Numbered from the stretch's first letter, positions 23,509 through 35,942 are shown. The stretch: 64,000 bases of DNA from Rutpela maculata (GCA_936432065.2 OW386286.2:82649652-82713651), one strand, 5' to 3'. A program made the numbers and translations. Notes: generated by a model from the letters alone, not told the origin.

Positions 23509-25161
23509 GTGGAGTCAAATTCAGGATCAAAATAGGTGAATAAGGAATTCTCTGGCTACAGCAATTTTATCGTTTTAATTTGTTGTAGGTATAATAACAA
23601 GTACTCTGAGCAATTTTTTGTCAAATCTGTTCATTGCTTCTTGTAGAATTTTAACAATTTATTTTTCAACACAGAAATTTTCTGCTATTTTCCCTATTAT
23701 CTCATGTCATAGTAATCCGATGGCAAAAATAAAAATACCAAACTGTTTGCTATAAAATTATGAATAAGACTAGGCATATGAAGAAACGTCTTGATAATAT
23801 GTAAATATGTAAAAAAATAAAAACCACAAAAAATGCCTTTTTTTAACAGTTTAAGAAATATGATGTAATAATACATCAATGTTAACGAAAGTTGGTGGAA
23901 GCATGCCCTTTATTGAACTAAACCTCCGTGCCAAATTTTAGCGCAAAATATTTATTCAAACGGCTAAAAATCAACAATAATTTCGAAATTTCCTTCGCAT
24001 TTTGTTTAAGTGCATCGACTCGTAGTAGGACAATTTTTCTTTTAAAGTGTAGGTTTTTACATGTACTTCATGGTTTGCAAAGGAAAAAAATTTAAACTTA
24101 AACCAATTTTTTGGAATTTAATTGCAATTATGGATATTGCACGTATAAACAATTTCAAATAACTACGTGATTTTTTTGTGAAACCAAAAACGATAAGCGA
24201 ATTATGAAGGTATATGAAATAATCAATGTTTAAAAAAAGAATGATGTTCTACTTGCATTTGAATCCGTGATACGTTAGTCTTTGCGTTTTATTCGATTAT
24301 AAATAAACATATTGATTTTTTTTCTTGAAATTTGCACATATTGTTCCAAAATGCTTATGTTTCTCTCTCTGCTAGTTGAAAATTATCCACAACTAAAATG
24401 TTTTAAATTACATCGCATAAAGCACCCTTGATTACATAACGCGCATTCGAAAAAAATTATCTCCCCACTCCTTAAATATTGTAACTAGGCAACTAATTTA
24501 ATTTATCACTCCATTTTCGTCATATTGAGTCTTTTTTTTTTAACATTTTTAGTCTTTTTTCGTATATTCTGATACTATTATTTAACAAAATATAATTTGT
24601 TAAGTTTTTATTCATCAAAAATTCAAAAATTTTAATTTTTTTATAATGTTTTCGGCTTCTGTCATATCTGATTTTCTGTTTCTTTTTAAAATGTTTGTAG
24701 CGTAAAATAATTTGTTTAACCGTTATTTAATTAAAATGCATTGGAAATTTTAATCTCGGTACATTATTTCTATGTTTAATAAGGTAATTCAAGACAATAT
24801 TGATTATTTGCGATGTGTTATCTAAAGTACGAAATAGTGTTTATAATTGAGCTACTTTTGCTTCGTTGCTTCAGAGTAATATGAAGAAATGTTGTTTTCG
24901 CTAGTGTGATATGACATGTTGTGAATTTCTAAGTGTAGTCCCGCGTGACTCGTAGCAGCTTTTCGGCAGAATCTTTCGCCATTTTCAGATTTTTCGATGA
25001 TAAATACGTACTACTGCTTCTCATTGCTCGAACGGAAGTGACGTCCTCCTTGTGTTCTCTGGTCAATAATACGAAGCATTAGCTGGTTTAAATTATTTTT
25101 TTTACACATTTATAAAGTACCTAGCTTAGTATACTTCTGAAATATCCATGCTTACAAAAAG

Positions 25162-25725
25162 ATGTGTAAGTTTTTTACGATCGACAGGGGCAAGGATATT
25201 TGCTGCTTGCATAAGTTGTATCGTAGCGCTGTATGGTTCAGATCAAATGAAAAAAAAACACGTTTAAACGTTCTGGGTTTTGAATATTTTGAAAAATGCA
25301 CTTCAAAAACATCATGCAAATTATCTGTTCTCCCACCAACCGAAGAAGCTGCAAACGAACATTTATTGCGGGTGTATTTTCAAATACAGAAATGGTTAGG
25401 ATTTGCAGATAAAAATCCTGAAGAGTATGGTTGGAAAGATACCATAAATGGATTAATGCCATTGACAACAAAAAATCCTTTCTCAGATAATTTATTGAAG
25501 ACTATTTGCTGTATGTGTAAATCGGGTTATCAAACAAAAATTTGTTCATGTAAAAGGATAGGGATTAAATGCACAAATTTGCGTCATTTTTGTAATGGAT
25601 TAAATTGCAACAACTGTTCTGAAATAAAATTGAAACAAACTGAAGACGAACTTGACGAAGACGATGTTTTATCGATTTCTGAAAAGGAAACGGATGAAGG
25701 AGACTTTAAAAATTCATTTGTTTAA
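25162..25725 (+). CDS. Cys-rich transposon-borne protein (187 aa, probably C-terminal part)
   Basis: The product has an N-terminal segment without clear domain, then VLPPTEEAANEHLLRVYFQI (about residues 56-75) and KWLG...NPEEYGW (77-91). A dense cysteine cluster spans residues 116-152 (C116, C117, C119, C128, C130, C137, C144, C149, C152), followed by an acidic tail. From memory the order 'LPPT..AA..H..RVY.Q.Q.WLG', 'W.W', then 'C.C....C.C...G..C...C..C.G..C.NC' is the C-terminal region of an uncharacterised protein family abundant in arthropod repeats; its biochemical role is unknown to me. It lies in the unique centre of the 4.2-kb foldback element. After the stop, a shifted frame reads ENYFQIYSEESSVDGDDSD then FVCKKRKLQ (about 25770-25856), suggesting a frameshift removed the last ~30 residues. 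Upstream exons were not found, so the start codon is provisional. Confidence 0.55.
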   Translation: MCKFFTIDRGKDICCLHKLYRSAVWFRSNEKKTRLNVLGFEYFEKCTSKTSCKLSVLPPTEEAANEHLLRVYFQIQKWLGFADKNPEEYGWKDTINGLMPLTTKNPFSDNLLKTICCMCKSGYQTKICSCKRIGIKCTNLRHFCNGLNCNNCSEIKLKQTEDELDEDDVLSISEKETDEGDFKNSFV

Positions 25726-27497
25726 GCGGTACAGGCGAACACATTCACAATAACGAAGAAAGCGGAAAATGAGAACTATTTTCAAATTTATAGTGAAGAA
25801 AGCTCCGTCGATGGAGATGATTCAGATTTTGTTTGTAAAAAAAGAAAACTACAATAATATTTGTATGGATAATTAAAGAATATTTTTATTCTTCTTCAGT
25901 ACCACTGCATTACATCTCTATCAACGTTTTCTTACATATGAAATAAATGGTACGGCCAGGCCGAACTTACTTTCTCGACTAACTTACAAATTTTTTGTTT
26001 ATCAGTAAATTACCTTTATGTGAATTTACGGAAAAAACGAATAATGGTATGTTGTTAGAACAATTTACAAAATCGTTAAAGACGTTTTCTAGAAAATCGA
26101 GATGTTCGAGCAACGAGAAGCAGTAGTACGTATTTATCAGCGAAAAATCTGAAAATGGCAAAAGATTCTGCCGAAAAGCTCCTATAAGGGGTCTATGAGT
26201 CACGCGGGACTACACTTAGAAGTTCACAACATTTCATATCACACTAGCGAAAAAACATTTCTTCATATTACTCTGAAGCAACGAAGCAGAAGTAGTTCAA
26301 TTACAAACACTATTTCGTACTTCAGATAACACATCGCAAATAATCAATATTGTCTTGAATTATTTTATTAAACATTGAAATAATCTACCTAGATTAAAAT
26401 TTCCAATGCATTTTAATTAAATAACGGCTAAACAAATTATTTTACGTTACAATACATTAAAAATTGAAAATAAACACAAAGCATAAACTGAAAATCAGAT
26501 ATGACAAAAGCCGAAAACATTATAAAAAAATAAAGATTGTTGAATTTTTTATGAATAAAAACTTAAATTATATAATTATATTTTATTAAATGAAAGATTC
26601 AGAATATAGGAAAAAAGACTAAAAATGTTAAAAAAATAAAACTCGATATAATGAAAATGGAGTGATGCATACCATTAATTAAGTTAGTTGCCTAGTTACA
26701 ATATTCAAGGAGTATAGAGATAATTTTTTACGTCCTATTATGTCCCTATTATGCGATGTTATTTAAAAAAATTTAGTTGTGGATAATTTTCAACTATCAG
26801 AGAGAGAAATATAAGCATTTTGGAACAGTATGTGCAAATTTCAAGAAAAAATATCAATATGTTCATTTACAATCGACTAAAACGGAAAAAACTAACGTAT
26901 CACGGGTTCAAATGCAAGTAGAACATCATTCTTTTTTTTAACGTTGATTATTTCCTATACTTTCATAATTTGCTTATCGCTTTTGGTTTCACAAAAAAAT
27001 CATGGAGTTATTTGAAATTATTTATACGTGCAATTTCCATAATTACAATTAAAAACCTACATTTTAAAAGAAAAATTGTCCTACTACGAGTCGATGCACT
27101 TAAACAAAATGCGATAGAAATTTCGAAATTATTGTTGATTTTTAGCCGTTCGAATAAATATTTTGCGCTAAAATTTGGCACGGAGGTTTAGTTCAATAAT
27201 AATAAAGGGCATGCTTCCACCAACATTCGTTAAAATTGATAGATTATTACATCATATTTCTTAAACTGTTAAAAAAAGGCAATTTTTGGTGGTTTTTATT
27301 TTTTTACAAATTTACAAATTATCAAGAAGTTTCTTCATATGCCTAGTCTTATTCATAATTTTATAGCGAACAGTTTGGTATTTTTATTTTTGTGATCGGA
27401 TTACTATGACCTGAGATAATAGGGAAAATAGAAGAAAATTTCTGTGTTGAAAAATAAATTGTTAAAATTCTACAAGCAATGGACGGATTTCACAAAA

Positions 27498-27627
27498 TTT
27501 ACTAGAGGAATATTTTTGTTGAACTCCTCTATACGTTTCCTTAAATATATAAGGAATAAAAACCAGACTGCAACCAACAGCTATTCTCCGGACTAATGCC
27601 CCGCCGAGCGCTGAATTACGAATTACG
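27498..27627. mobile_element. 130-bp insertion with 11-bp target duplication, in one arm only
   Basis: Between two copies of ATTTCACAAAA (27487-27497 and 27628-27638) lie 130 bases that are absent from the matching position of the left arm near 23625. The insert has no TIR and ends in a duplicated GAATTAC; it contains small stems (AGAGGA facing TCCTCT, TTCCTTA facing TAAGGAA). A retroposed small RNA or LINE-mobilised fragment is the best guess; the parent RNA is not recognised. Confidence 0.65.
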
Positions 27628-27733
27628 ATTTCACAAAAAATTGCTCAGAGCACTTGTTATACCTACAACAAATTAAAACAATAAAATTGCTGTAGCCAGA
27701 GAATTCCATTCTAATTTTATTTTGACTCCACTA

Positions 27734-28771
27734 CCTACTAGAGTTTGGATAGATACCGAGTTCCCTGAACGCTAATTGACATTCTTTACTTCCTGTTTTT
27801 AAATATGAAAGTCTGAATTGGCTTAAGCGATTTGTATGAAATCTATCTCAAACTGTAAGGTATAGCTCGGTGGTGGTTATATTAATTTCATCAAGCCTAC
27901 GTCCAGTGCAAGGTGAGTAAAAATTGGAAAGATTTTTTTAGTTCAAAATTTTGTAATATTTGGCGAAGACGCCGTGCAAATTCTCTCGGATCTGCATTAA
28001 AATTGGTACCTAGTAAGTACTTTAAGAGTAGCTGACACAGAAGCTGATCTCATAAATTATGAATTCAGAACGGCGAATCCAATACGGTTGCCATAATGCA
28101 ACATTATTGCAGACTTACATGAAATTTGATATATATCGAGATTTCAGGATTCTCTGGCAACAAACCTGATATTGGATATATTAGTTTCCTGGGTAGAAGC
28201 TAAATAAAGAGGTCACTAGAGAGGGTGAAAATAAATTTCACCGTCGCCCAGCTAATTGAGCCTCATTACCTAAATTCGATTTGAATATCAGGTATGAAGG
28301 TTCAGTTAACCAGGCGATGGTTATGATTTTATTTTACAATTTTTAGCAATCTTTTTTGAAGGAGGTTCAATTTTTGTTTCAAAAATGGAGTACACCAGGA
28401 GCTGTAACGGTTTTGATAAACTATTGTTGACTTTTGTGTCAGAGTTAGTTATTGTTTATAACAAATGTATATTACAAATTACAGCAACTCGGAAATTTCA
28501 TTATTTTTCAAACTTCGAGCTGCTGTAATTTTAAAAGGTTCACCATGGAAGAAAATTGCTTAAACAAAAGTTTTGAGAAATTTTATGATAATATTGATGG
28601 TAATTAATTACTACACAGGAGCAACGAGGAAAGAGATAATTGCAAATATCTGCAGCGAAACACAAATTTTCACCATTCTGGTGACTGTGAATAGTAAAAT
28701 ATTAACAATAGAGAAAAATAGTTATAGCTTTTTTAACTTGTTAAAGATAAATATATCTTTTTTTGAGGAAC
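27734..28771. other. Intergenic DNA
   Basis: No gene or repeat is recognised. The 72-codon plus frame at 28573-28791 is AT-rich, has no domain, and runs into the tRNA-like sequence. Confidence 0.45.
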
Positions 28772-28848
28772 CGACCGGATCAGTGGCTTAGTGCTTACGT
28801 GATAGGCTTGAGACCATGGTATTCCGGGTTCAAATCCTGGCTAGAACG
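28772..28848 (+). other. tRNA-like sequence 1
   Basis: A perfect 5-bp T stem with one G-T pair (CCGGG / CCTGG) encloses TTCAAAT, and GGTTCAAATCC matches the B box of RNA polymerase III promoters. AGTGGCTTAGTGC upstream resembles an A box/D arm. The acceptor stem does not pair well, so a functional tRNA is unlikely; a tRNA pseudogene or SINE head fits better. Confidence 0.5.
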
Positions 28849-28863
28849 TGAATGTTTAGTAAG

Positions 28864-28950
28864 GTAGCAGTGGACTTGACGCGGTTATGTGAGAGGCAAG
28901 AGAGATAGTTGCTGTTATTTCTTCTGAGTTCGAGTCTCAGCTGCGGCAGA
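28864..28950 (+). other. tRNA-like sequence 2
   Basis: Only 16 bases after the first one, this sequence has a perfect T stem CTGAG / CTCAG around TTCGAGT and an A-box-like segment TGGACTTGACGCGG. The acceptor ends do not match well. Two tRNA-like units in tandem suggest a dimeric SINE head or tRNA pseudogene pair. Confidence 0.45.
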
Positions 28951-31900
28951 TGGGAATGTCGCATGGAATGGTTATTGAGTAATATTATGTATATGTGTGT
29001 CCTGGTTAAGTGGTGGAATAGCTGGTAAACCCCGCCAGGACGTCAAATTAAATAAGACGCAACAACTATTCACTAACTCTAACGAAGAACGAAAAATGTT
29101 CATATGGCTATTAAACTTGGTACAATACCATATTTTTTAATTCTGAGCAAGTTTTTTTAATAATCTTTTCTTTTCGTGTAGAAAAGACAGTTTAAATCAA
29201 GCAAAAGCAGAATCCAGAAATTTGTGTTCATACTCGAATTATTTTGTCATTTACACCTACATGCCGCTTTCTCGTGGACACATTGTATAACATTATATCT
29301 GAATGAATATAGTATACTAAGAAAATCGCGGTCTTTTACACTAGCTTTCCCTTACGTACTGGAGAATAGTTCACAAGGAAGAATTTCAATATTTAAGACA
29401 TAAATTAACATCACATAGATGCCTCAGCAGAAATCTACGATTTTTTATCATGTTTGGAATGACCTTACAAATGATCAAAAACAATATAAATATTTTTAAA
29501 ATTCCAAAAAAAAATTTCATTTTAACTGGTCAAAGCCAGCTTGATGTTGCATTAGGAGTACACATGTTTTTTAATTCATACTTGGCTAATTTTTTCTGCC
29601 TCAATAGGTCCCCTCGTCCCTATTATGTTCGTATGTCCACTGTCCAAGTACTGGAATTATTAGAAAATTCATTTTAGAACTTGATTTCTAAGAGGTAGAA
29701 TTGCATTTTTTATAATGTTGGGTTTAAGTTTTGGTTACTGGGCAATGGAATTAGAATTTTTTTGTCCAGTTTACGCCATTTTTAGTTACGAATAAATAAA
29801 TGTATTATTATTATGATTGTTATTCGTCTATTTCTTTATCAACAATAATGTCAAATTATGATTATAACTATGATAATTTTAATAGTTTTTAGTTACAGTT
29901 TGTTTTTAAGAAAATATACTAAAATTGCAAAATGACTTGTCAGTCATTACTATAATTTGGAATGTGTTGGCGACCCTCGTACAATACAATGCCAACAGGA
30001 ACAACTATTTTTCAAATACGAAAACAAAAACGATGTATCAAGCAACACATAAAATCTCAAACTGAAAAAAGAAAGATAATATAGCCGTTTTCATCTTTTA
30101 AAAATAAATACAACGAGAGAAAATGATCGAACCGCCCACACAACATATTTCATGAGAAGATTCTAACTTTTATATCAATTTGATCGAAACCACAGTGCTA
30201 TAAAATCGCTTTTTAAAATTCAAACCTAGCCAGAATAAAGAATTTGGCACCACCATAAAATACTAAGGGTTGACCTTTACGACGTTATTTATCTCCAGAA
30301 TCGTGCAACTAGAGGACTCAGTTTGTGATAAAGCTGTATTTCCAAAATATGTCTTTAGCCTTAGCACTGACCTTTAATAAATTTCATGTTGGACCGGCTA
30401 TCGGATGCTGTTAGCCCCCGAAGTATCGGTTTCCATGAGATCCACACCGTGCACCGCACAGAGTAAGCGCGAACAACTGGAGGCGTCCGCACCGTCGGCG
30501 TCGGCTTGTGCTAAAACAGGACCGACGTCAGCGGACCAAAGCATCCCAATGATCTAGCGCGCTGTTATGAATATGGGATGAGGTATGTTATAATTGCCTT
30601 GTATTTCTTCTATAGACTCTTCAGGAAGGGAGAAAGTAAAAGTACTTTGGTTTCTTTGCTCATGATGATGACTCACGAAATATTTATTTTCGATCGTTTC
30701 TGTTCCGGCTAATATGCATAAATTTTATTTTAGAATAAAAAAGAATGTTACAGTGTCTAACAAAATGTTGAGAAAATAAAAGATGATCAAACAAAAGTGA
30801 AAATATATCCATCAGAGTTGGAACTAGGATTTGGCAAGCTGGTGAGGGGCGCAAAATTTGATTAATTGAGGTGGGCCCAATTTTTTTTTCTGATTTTCTT
30901 CCTCCTCCTCGCTCATCAATTTTAATTTTTGAGTAAACATTTTTTTGGTGATTTAACCCCCCCATCAATGTTTATTTTTTATTTTCTCCCTCTCGCTCAT
31001 CAGTTTTCATTTTCGAAAGAAAAAGAGGCACTTAACAGATTTCACACACAGGCGCTGCTAAGAGGCGCCAAAACCAAGCATGCCAAAGGCGCAATCTATC
31101 CATGTTCCAGCTCTGATATATACTAGTTCGTTTTATTAGTCTTTCAATTGTTCATAATTTGGATACCAGCATGATTATTTCTACCATGACCCTGTTTATA
31201 AACCATGGACAAAATACACACTCAGTAAAAGTAAATACACCTCAGTAAGATAGGGATAAGGGACAAAAGTAATCAGAAGACGGGTTTTATTTCCTTCACT
31301 TACTTACCTACCTAAGGGAAGTATTGTAATCGTGAAAAAATCACTCTCCAGGATTTTTTCAAATGTTCACGTTTCAGACTACGTAGATTACGAAAATTAC
31401 AGTCTTTCAATTTCATCAATCCGTCCCTCGGTCTGGTGTCTGCCTATTAGCGCTATATCTACAAAACTAATGGACGGAGAAGAATAATATTTGGTAGATA
31501 ATTAGTGAAAGTGGACATAAAATAAATATAAAAAAAATGTTTACGGAGGACAATAATATTTCGCATATAGCTAACACAACTGTTAGTGAAGTCAATAGAG
31601 ATTTTCACTTCGGAAAACTTCCGGGAGAGGTAACTTTTGAGAATTCATCTCTGAATACGTCAGGTACAACATATTAAAAGTTACCAAAAATAGTCCTGAG
31701 GGTAATTTGTTATTAAACAAATTAGGTGCAAAATACCAGTCTTTGTGAAATATATTTTAATTTTTTTTTCCTTCAAAAAGTAATTGCGCCATTCGAATGT
31801 ACGGGAAATTTCACATCAAAAACGTATATGAAGTTTTTTTGTACGGTCAAAAATGTAGACTTCAGATTTTTTTGTTTAACGCAAGAAAATGGAACGCGGA

Positions 31901-32403
31901 GACACGTAAGTACAGCAAGAGAAGCGCGCGCGGCCTCGGGCGCACCACACTAAACTTGTAACTTTTGAACTAATTAATGAAACTGACCTGACAAAAGCTT
32001 AAATGGAAGAAGAAACATGTAGCTATTGGATTATTATATCTTCAAATATAAAGATTAATATACAGTGTGACCCATTTCAAGTGGAAACACATTCGTAACT
32101 CAGTTATTGGTCGTCCAACTTCAACCAAACTTTTATCGGCATCAAAGACCTTTACTATATCCTTTTTCAGTAAACCAAAACTTATTTCAGACATTGGCGT
32201 GCATTTTCATTAAGAAAAGAAATGGTCGATTTTTCGAGAAATTATATTAGGCATTTTTTTTTGTTGAAAAACTAATGCAAAATTATTAATCAGCATGCTG
32301 TTCAAAATTTAACAACGTTTTGATTATTGGTTTTCGAATTACGGCCCTCTTAAAATTACCTATTTTAAAATTATAATTTATCTTAAATTTGACAACTGTT
32401 AAT
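28951..32403. other. Long intergenic stretch with scattered repeat pieces
   Basis: No coding exon is supported. The block 30420-30560 is clearly GC-richer and contains an inverted pair (GTCCGCACCGTCGG facing CCGACGTCAGCGGAC). The blocks 30840-31000 hold inverted stretches rich in CTCCTC/GAGGAG and CATCAATTTT. At 31260-31530 there is repeat-type sequence ending 'CTAATGGACGGAG'. A terminus TACAGTGTGACCCATTTCAA lies at 32061. Short frames at 29450-29677, 30684-30968, 30929-31126 and 31726-31953 are not credible genes. Confidence 0.4.
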
Positions 32404-34184
32404 GAAAAATTATGCGTTTCTAAACAAATCACTGTTCTTATAAAAATAATTGATAATATTCATTGAAATTTTGTAGAAATATCAAATCAAAATTATTATT
32501 AATATTAAAACGTCTCAAATATACAATTGTTGCTAAAACTTCGCACCCTTGTGAAATCCTGCCATCAATACCAGGAAATGTGTACGGCGGCTCAAATTGT
32601 AGCTTTTTATAAGTACTTTAAGATCACGGAGAGAGATTTTTTTTTCAAAATTTAAGCCCTTTTCATTGCAGTTGTTTGTAATTTTCGAAATTGTAGTTAT
32701 AAACAAATTCAAACTCTCTGTTTTTTTATGAAATCAAAAACGGTAAAGGAGTAATGAAAGTAGATTAAAAAATCCAACTTAAAAAAAACAAATTTATGCT
32801 CTACTTGTATTTGGAGCTGAGAGTTAGTTTTTACGTTTAGGTCACTTATAAATAAACAAATCGATATTTCATATTGAAATTCGGATTGGTAATTCTTTAA
32901 TGTCTATTATTTTGTCTCTGCTACTTCAGAATAATCCAAAGCTACAACTGTTAAAAGATACTGTATAGAGGCCCAAAAGTGGAGTTTTTAGCGATTTTGT
33001 TAGAGATCCGAAAATCACCAAATATGTCTAAATGTTATATTATGTTTTTACAAACCCGACTTTAGTCGCTAGATAGCTCAGTCGGTAAGGTGATCAGCAC
33101 TTTTTATTCAGGCTACGGACGTCTCGGGTTCAAATCCTGCTCGCGAAATACATATCTTTTTATGGTATCAGTAATATTAAAATTTTACAAAGCTGTATAC
33201 ATGAACATAAGGGTTGTTCAAGTTAGGTCGGTTTATCATTGTAGTGACGAAAATTAAAAAAGTTATAAAAATTATCTTCTCAAAGCCACTTTATTCCATG
33301 TTATTTTAACAATTGTAGCTTTGGATTATCTTCAGATAGCAGAAACAAAATATTGAAGAATAACCGGCCCAAATTTCAAGCAGAAATATCGATTTGTTTA
33401 TTTATAAGTGACCTAAACGTAAAAACTAACGTATCTCAGCTCCAAATACAAGTAGACCATTAATTTTTTTCTAAAAAGTAGTTGGCTTTTTTAAATCTAC
33501 TTTCATTATTCGTTCACCGTTTTTGATTTCATAAAAAAAACCAGAGAGTTACTTGAATTTGTTTATAACTAAAATTTCGAAAACTAGAAACAACTGCAAT
33601 AAAACGGGTTTAAATTTTGAAAAAACAAATGTTTTTCTCCATGATCTTAAAGTACTTGTAGAATGCTACAATTTGAGCCACCATACACATTTCTTGGTCT
33701 TGATGGCAGGATTTCACAAGGGTGTAAAGTTTTAGCAACAATTGTATATTTGAGCCGTTTTAGTAATCATTTTAATTTGAAATTTTAAGTGGTGATTGTA
33801 CTTTATAAGAGCTATATTTTTCAAAATTTCATTGAATATTATTCATTGTTTTTGAAAGAACAGCGATTTGTTTAAAACCGCATAATTTTGCAATGTTCAA
33901 TTTTTTTTTAAATAATAATAACAATTGGAATGAATTATAGTTTATGTGCTTTTATTGTACAGCTCAAAACGAACATTTTCCTTCTTTTTATTGTTTTCCA
34001 TAGGACTTATAGATTTCAAGATATTCAAAGAAAACCGATGGAAAACACGGTTTACAAAAATAAATTGTTTAAATAAACAATACGCCGACCTGAGCTGTAA
34101 ATTTAAGTTGACCCCTTGAATACGTTAAAACAGAAAAACTGTCCTGACCAGACAATTCATATTAAAATCCTAATTTGACTCCAC
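32404..34184. mobile_element. Foldback element, GTGGAGTCAA family, left copy (one end lost)
   Basis: This is an inverted copy of 36889-38998. Its right end is TTTGACTCCAC (to 34184, then TA); its left end is missing, the match stopping near 32404 where unrelated sequence begins. Its two arms are themselves inverted repeats around a centre that holds the tRNA-like sequence 33066-33147. For instance CCATCAATACCAGGAAATGT (32561) faces ACATTTCTTGGTCTTGATGG (33687). There is no transposase. Confidence 0.8.
33066..33147 (+). other. tRNA-like sequence at the centre of a foldback (left copy)
   Basis: GATAGCTCAGTCGGTAAGG resembles a tRNA D arm/A box and CGGGTTCAAATCCTG a T arm/B box, at the spacing of a tRNA. 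Four of five T-stem pairs form; the acceptor ends do not pair well. It is probably not a functional tRNA. Its position, exactly between the two arms of the foldback, is shared with the right copy. Confidence 0.55.
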
Positions 34185-34186
34185 TA

Positions 34187-34497
34187 AATGTGTCCCCGGA
34201 TGGGGTGCTACACTCTTGAAAACTTTCTTATTTTTGATTTGCCGAAACAGTCATTCTTTATAAAAAGTTTTGCTTGTCTTCGGAAGTCATAAACAGTTGT
34301 CAAGCTTAAGATAAATTATACAGGGTATTCTAAAAATTAGAAAAGTCGACTTACTCGAATATATCGAATACCCTTTACAATTTATCTTAAGTTTGACAAC
34401 TGTTAATGACTTCCTAAGACAAGCAAAACTGTTTATTAAGAATGACTTTTCTCGGCAAATCAAATATAAAGTGTGGTACCCCATCCGGGGACACATT
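34187..34497. repeat. 311-bp foldback MITE, TGTCCCCGGATGG family, left copy
   Basis: The ends AATGTGTCCCCGGATGGGGT and ACCCCATCCGGGGACACATT are inverted, and the interior is also palindromic (AGTTGTCAAGCTTAAGATAA facing TTATCTTAAGTTTGACAACT). It directly abuts the foldback to its left. A second copy is at 36575-36886. Confidence 0.8.
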
Positions 34498-34719
34498 GTA
34501 TATTAATAAAAAACAGTATTTTTAAGAATTTTTTATTGCTAGACGATTACAGTCGACATCTTGTTAAAAATAATGTGAAAACGCACATTTTTCTCGGCAA
34601 TAACTTCTTTATTTTATATGATACAGAAACGAAATATAATCTACATGGTAAATAGGCACCATTTCACCTAGATGGTGCTCTTCCAATGGCCCTAAATACA
34701 ATACAAAACCATAAAAGAC
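34498..34719. repeat. Inner part of left arm of the inverted duplication
   Basis: This segment is the reverse complement of 35943-36574 with the solo LTR removed. At about 34616-34623 it shows the uninterrupted target (CTTTATTTTATATGATACAG), which in the right arm is split by the LTR. Confidence 0.75.
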
Positions 34720-35942
34720 ATATTAAAAATATTCACGTGGTACAGGGCCATGAGTCAAATTATAGTGCTTGAATAATAGAAAGAGATTGAAAGTAAAACA
34801 ACATCTTCGCGGCAAGCAGTACGCATCACCTGCCCCGCACGCTGCGCTGTGTGTGTGTCCGCAGAGCATTATAATGCTATGTACAATATCACGTTTTTTC
34901 AGCTTCTTTTTAAGTATTTATGTGGATATTTAGATTGTGTTTTTAATTGAATAATGTTTTAAATTATTTTATTGCTTGATGGAAGTCAGCCATATTAGAT
35001 GAGCCATTTTGAATTACCTTTTTTTGACATCATAATCTGTTTCAGCGATATCGAAAACCCCCTTATATGTCAATTTGAATTAAATTGATTTAAAATTTTT
35101 CAACTTATAGTAAATTTGTTAAAAAAAGTTTCTTTTTGTTTAAATAATTAATAAACAATTTCCTAACGATTATATGTTTATAACTTTTTATTTTAAGCTA
35201 CGAAAAAGTGATATCAAAAGGTTTTAGCAAAATCGAAGCTTCCCGTAAGTATTCCGAAATAATGCACATGTTCAGCCTCTATTGACTCCACTATGTCAAG
35301 GAAGAAAGATTTGAAACAGTACAGTGTGGTTATATGTTTTTATCTTTAAATTTTTAGAAATGATAGAGCTTTTACCTGTTTCATCGTAAATACTTTTATG
35401 TTCCGACTTCATATACAGTGAGTGAGATTTAAGACCGCAATTGTTATTTTGGAACGTGTTGGTCGATTTTATTATTTTTCTTTTGAGATATAGTGCTCGA
35501 TGAGCCTTATTTGACTGTTTTGAAAATTTTGTAATTTTCATATTTTCAAGGCCTACTATGCTCCTCTAAATGGGTCGAAATTTCGAGACCGACTATTAGG
35601 CAATCTTTTATCGGTAAATTGATAGCGTATTCGATTCGTAGTTGTCTGAAATAGCTCTATACAAAATTTTAGCTCGATACCTTATATAGAATGTTTATTA
35701 TTCAATAGCCAAATTTAAAATGTCTCACTTTTCGACTGGCCCTGGTACGTATAAAAGTCGGTTAGGTTACTAAAAAGATAAAGTAGTCATTCGACTCTAA
35801 GGAATATCAGACAGTAAAGAGGAAGAAAAAAGAAAAGTTATTCATTAAATAAATAGTGCTTTTGTACAGAAATTCGATTGCTGTACGTAGGTGCCTTAAT
35901 GAAAATTTTTCAAACAAACTTCAACTTTCAAACAAACTTTTA
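34720..35942. other. Spacer between the arms of the inverted duplication
   Basis: No gene. The spacer itself has inverted edges: GTGGTACAGGGCCA (34738) faces TGGCCCTGGTACG (35739), so it may be a further 1-kb element. A GTGGAGTCAA-type terminus (TTGACTCCACTA) occurs alone at 35282. The 81-codon minus frame at 35541-35296 is not convincing. Confidence 0.45.

Larger units (their letters stand above)
23509..27731. mobile_element. 4.2-kb foldback transposon with 1.5-kb arms and an internal ORF
   Basis: The termini are GTGGAGTCAAA and TTTGACTCCAC, flanked by TA at 23507-23508 and 27732-27733. The left arm (23509 to about 25033) and the right arm (about 26100-27731) are inverted copies: for example GTGTAGTCCCGCGTGACTC (24940) faces GAGTCACGCGGGACTACAC (26195), and GATGTGTTATCTAAAGTACG (24812) has its counterpart near 26320. 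The arms enclose about 1.07 kb of unique DNA that encodes the Cys-rich protein at 25162-25725. The same GTGGAGTCAAATT terminus is used by the elements at 32404-34184 and 36889-38998. The superfamily is not known to me. Confidence 0.85.
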
